Source of the DNA: Kribbella sindirgiensis
Lineage (GTDB): Bacteria; Actinomycetota; Actinomycetes; Propionibacteriales; Kribbellaceae
Assembly: GCF_004331435.1 (NCBI RefSeq)
Contig: NZ_SJKA01000008.1
Location: forward strand, 124,001-188,000
Length of the DNA: 64,000 bases
Reading direction: 5' to 3'
Part shown: positions 61,709 through 64,000 of the stretch, in pieces
Layout of the letters: the number at the start of each line of letters is the position of its first letter
Numbering within the stretch: the first letter of the stretch is position 1
Notes under the pieces: model-generated
Database searches by the model: none
Told to the model about the DNA's origin: nothing
The model's input: only the letters and a program-made list of their open reading frames with translations
Translations under genes and position numbers: made by a program

Positions 61709-63923
61709 GCCTCGATACTTCCTCGGCTACGGCGAGCGACTGACCGGCCGCGTCCCGCCCCCGCCCGGCGGGCGGGGGACCGAGCCGCCGTACACGCTCG
61801 AGGAGGCTGTCGAGCGGCTCGCACCCCGGCTCGGCGAGACCGTGGACCGCCTGGACGAACTACCGGCAGCAGCATGCCCGCGCGAACAGGTAGTTGCAGT
61901 GATGACCATGCACCCTCAGGCGGTGGCGAAGTCGTACTTCCCCGCCCAACTGCTGAACCAATACGGACTGTGGCACGTCGGCAGCCGGCCCGTTCTGGTC
62001 ACGCCGGAGCAGTGGACTCGCCAGGACGAAGTCGCCGCCACACCATCGACGGACCTGTTCATCGCCGGACGGCGCGAGTCATTCAACGCGTTCGCCCAGG
62101 CGCTACACACCTTGGACACCGCGGTGCCCGAGGGCCTGCGCCGGATCGAGGACATCCATCCATTCACTGTCGCTGAGCGAGTTCGCGGCCTCGATGCGCG
62201 CGACAGCATAGCCAGGACGGCCTACCTTGAGGTCGTCCTGCACGCCGCTGACACCGGCGATGACGGATATATCGTGGAAGCGTTCGCCGAGTACGCTGAC
62301 CAGCTCGGAGTCGACGCCCGCCTCGGCATGCGCCTCTACGCCGGCGGACTGTGCTTCATCCCCGTCGTCGCATCAGTGGATCAGATCGACGGACTGAGCC
62401 AGTTCTCCTTCCTGCGCGTCGCACGACCGGTCAGTCGCATGCGCGACATCGCGACGCCCATCGAACGCTCTGTGCCCTCTCCTGACCTTCCCGACGTCAC
62501 TTTGCCCACGGAAGGACCCCTCGACCCGGATTTTCGGGTTGCCGTGTTCGATGGAGGCCTCGCTGACGGGTCGCCCCTCGCGCCGTGGGCGGTTGGTCAC
62601 GACACCGATGGGGTCGGCAAACCAGTCGACACCTTCCTCGGACACGGCCACGAGGTCACCTCTGCCCTCCTGTTCGGCTCGCTCGCACCCGGAGCGGAGG
62701 TCACCCGGCCCTACTGCACCGTTGACCACTTCCGTGTCCTTGACGACAGCACCGAAGCGGACCCATTCGAGTTGTACGACGTACTGGGTCGCATCCAGAA
62801 GGTCTTGAGTGACCGCCGCTACGAGTTCTTCAACCTCAGTCTCGGGCCGCATGTCCCGACCGAGAACGACGAGGTCCATCCCTGGACCGCTGTGCTCGAC
62901 GAACACCTCGCCGACGGTCACGCATTTGCCAGCATCGCCGTCGGCAACTCCGGAGCGACATCCGAGCCGCGCATTCAGGTTCCTAGCGACTGCGTGAACG
63001 GCGTCTCCGTTGGAGCCGCCGACAGCACGGGCGCCGGGTGGACGCGCGCGCCCTACAGCGGCATCGGTCCCGGACGCAGCCCTGGAGTCGTGAAGCCAGA
63101 TCTCCTGAACTTCGGCGGATCCGCAACACAACCGTTCCTTGTGATCGACCGCGATTCCGCGCCGTCACTCTCGCGTACCAGCGGGACCTCCCTTGCGGCG
63201 CCGAGCCTGCTGCGCCAGGCCGTAGGGCTGCGCGCGCACTTCGGAAGCCGGTTGAGCCCGCTGGCGCTGAAGGCCTTGCTTATCCACGCTGCCGATCCGC
63301 AAGAGCTCCTCCGACACGAGGTCGGCTGGGGTAAGACACCTTCCGACCTCGACGAGATCGCCGTGTGCAGCGACGGCATGGTCCGCGTCATCTACCAGGG
63401 CGAGTTGAGCCCCAGACAATTTCTGCGAGCCGTCATTCCCACACCTGCCGCCACGATGGCTGGCTTTGTCACCCTGCGGGCGACCTTCTGCTACGCGACG
63501 CCAGTGGACCCGCAAGACCCCGGGAACTACACACGCGCCGGGCTCGAGGTCACCTTCCGCCCACACGCGGAGAGGTTCAAGAAGGACGACGCTGTCGACC
63601 CGGCCCCCCATACCTTCTTCAAACGCACGGAATTCGATCCAGAGCATGACCTCCGCAAGGATGCACAGAAGTGGGAAACCATCCTGCATCATGAGCAGCG
63701 GTTTCGCGGAACAAGCCTCATGCGACCCGTGTTCGACATCCACTACAACGCCCGTGAGGGCGGTGGTGAAGCTAGGCACGCGCCGCGCATGAGATACGCC
63801 CTGGTCGTCGACGTGCTCTCACCACGGACACCCGACCTGTACGACCGAGTCAGCGCCCTCTACGCCGGCCAGCTAGAGGCACTGGTGCCCCTCGTCGACA
63901 TCCCGGTCCAGGTACAGACGTAG
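61698..63923 (+). CDS. S8 subtilisin-like peptidase of an IetAS-like pair
   Basis: A 741-residue cytoplasmic subtilase (no signal peptide). The ATG at 61698 has GGAGG six bases upstream and is preferred over 61686. Residues about 1-270 are an N-terminal domain of unknown fold. The catalytic domain follows: Asp in VAVFDGGLADGS (about 285), His in FLGHGHEVTSALL (about 316), oxyanion Asn in SIAVGNSG and Ser in LSRTSGTSLAAPSLLRQ (about 490). A C-terminal beta domain of about 180 residues ends at the stop. It is coupled to the AAA gene, matching IetS. The last 77 bases of the window show no gene. Confidence 0.85.
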   Translation: MPSEPRYFLGYGERLTGRVPPPPGGRGTEPPYTLEEAVERLAPRLGETVDRLDELPAAACPREQVVAVMTMHPQAVAKSYFPAQLLNQYGLWHVGSRPVLVTPEQWTRQDEVAATPSTDLFIAGRRESFNAFAQALHTLDTAVPEGLRRIEDIHPFTVAERVRGLDARDSIARTAYLEVVLHAADTGDDGYIVEAFAEYADQLGVDARLGMRLYAGGLCFIPVVASVDQIDGLSQFSFLRVARPVSRMRDIATPIERSVPSPDLPDVTLPTEGPLDPDFRVAVFDGGLADGSPLAPWAVGHDTDGVGKPVDTFLGHGHEVTSALLFGSLAPGAEVTRPYCTVDHFRVLDDSTEADPFELYDVLGRIQKVLSDRRYEFFNLSLGPHVPTENDEVHPWTAVLDEHLADGHAFASIAVGNSGATSEPRIQVPSDCVNGVSVGAADSTGAGWTRAPYSGIGPGRSPGVVKPDLLNFGGSATQPFLVIDRDSAPSLSRTSGTSLAAPSLLRQAVGLRAHFGSRLSPLALKALLIHAADPQELLRHEVGWGKTPSDLDEIAVCSDGMVRVIYQGELSPRQFLRAVIPTPAATMAGFVTLRATFCYATPVDPQDPGNYTRAGLEVTFRPHAERFKKDDAVDPAPHTFFKRTEFDPEHDLRKDAQKWETILHHEQRFRGTSLMRPVFDIHYNAREGGGEARHAPRMRYALVVDVLSPRTPDLYDRVSALYAGQLEALVPLVDIPVQVQT

Positions 63924-64000
63924 CCGCACCGATCCGAACGTCGAATTGTTACGTTCAAGGCAGGACTGTGGATCCGGCCTCCCTACATCGTCGGCCGCCG

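Noticed and set aside
48839-64000. Integrated phage or conjugative element
   Set aside because: No integrase, terminase, capsid, relaxase, tRNA or flanking direct repeat could be found inside the window.

Overview
The window is high-GC DNA from a soil-type actinomycete. The frequent 'gtac/cgtac' codon pairs, GTG starts, stop/start overlaps and gene families (NrtR-controlled nadABC, fused indolepyruvate ferredoxin oxidoreductase, MASE1-SpoIIE phosphatase, DUF305/DUF6153, LacI-controlled lyase/ABC locus) suggest a Nocardioidaceae-like organism, possibly Kribbella. That is an inference from style, not a phylogenetic placement. No rRNA, tRNA, CRISPR array, transposase or integrase was seen.

Regions: 0-4 kb holds the N-terminal part of an acyl-CoA dehydrogenase, an aldo/keto reductase and a membrane SpoIIE-type phosphatase with a kinase-like ATPase domain. 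4-12 kb is a run of metal and sulfur stress modules, each with its own ArsR-family regulator: a CmtR-like sensor with a CDF transporter; an arsenic-type ArsR divergent from a flavoprotein/MFS pair; and an ArsR-rhodanese fusion divergent from a persulfide-dioxygenase-like MBL-rhodanese gene, an MFS gene and a rhodanese. 12-17.9 kb has a P450/TetR pair, a LuxR regulator, two methyltransferases and a small membrane protein. 17.9-22.1 kb is the NAD synthesis regulon (nadC, nrtR, nadA-nadB) with matching operators. 22.1-23.5 kb is a zinc sensor/exporter pair whose operator palindrome encloses the start codon. 24-28 kb has indolepyruvate ferredoxin oxidoreductase with a divergent Lrp regulator; 28-30 kb an MFS/AHSA1/ArsR operon.

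30.7-43.4 kb is a polysaccharide-use locus: heparin-lyase-I-like, alginate-lyase-like and heparinase II/III-like enzymes, an ABC importer without its ATPase, a pyruvyl-transferase-family protein and two related LacI regulators with 18-bp candidate operators. 43.5-48.8 kb has TetR-controlled modules (molybdopterin oxidoreductase/DUF2867; DHA2 MFS, TetR, DUF6153, DUF305).

From about 48.8 kb the character changes: a doubly frameshifted gene, an exonuclease remnant, then orphan genes with weaker codon bias. 53-63.9 kb looks like a defence island. One arm (minus strand) has an ImmA/IrrE metallopeptidase with zinc ribbons, an anti-sigma-like HxxxCxxC/HTH protein, a sigma-factor-like protein and a small orphan. 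The divergent arm (plus strand) is a tightly overlapping ubiquitin-like operon (Ubl, CEHH metal-binding protein, JAB/JAMM peptidase, E1-like enzyme), followed by an amber-interrupted small gene and an AAA ATPase/S8 subtilase pair resembling IetAS. The candidate novel system is this Ubl conjugation operon facing a protease/anti-sigma/sigma-like control arm.
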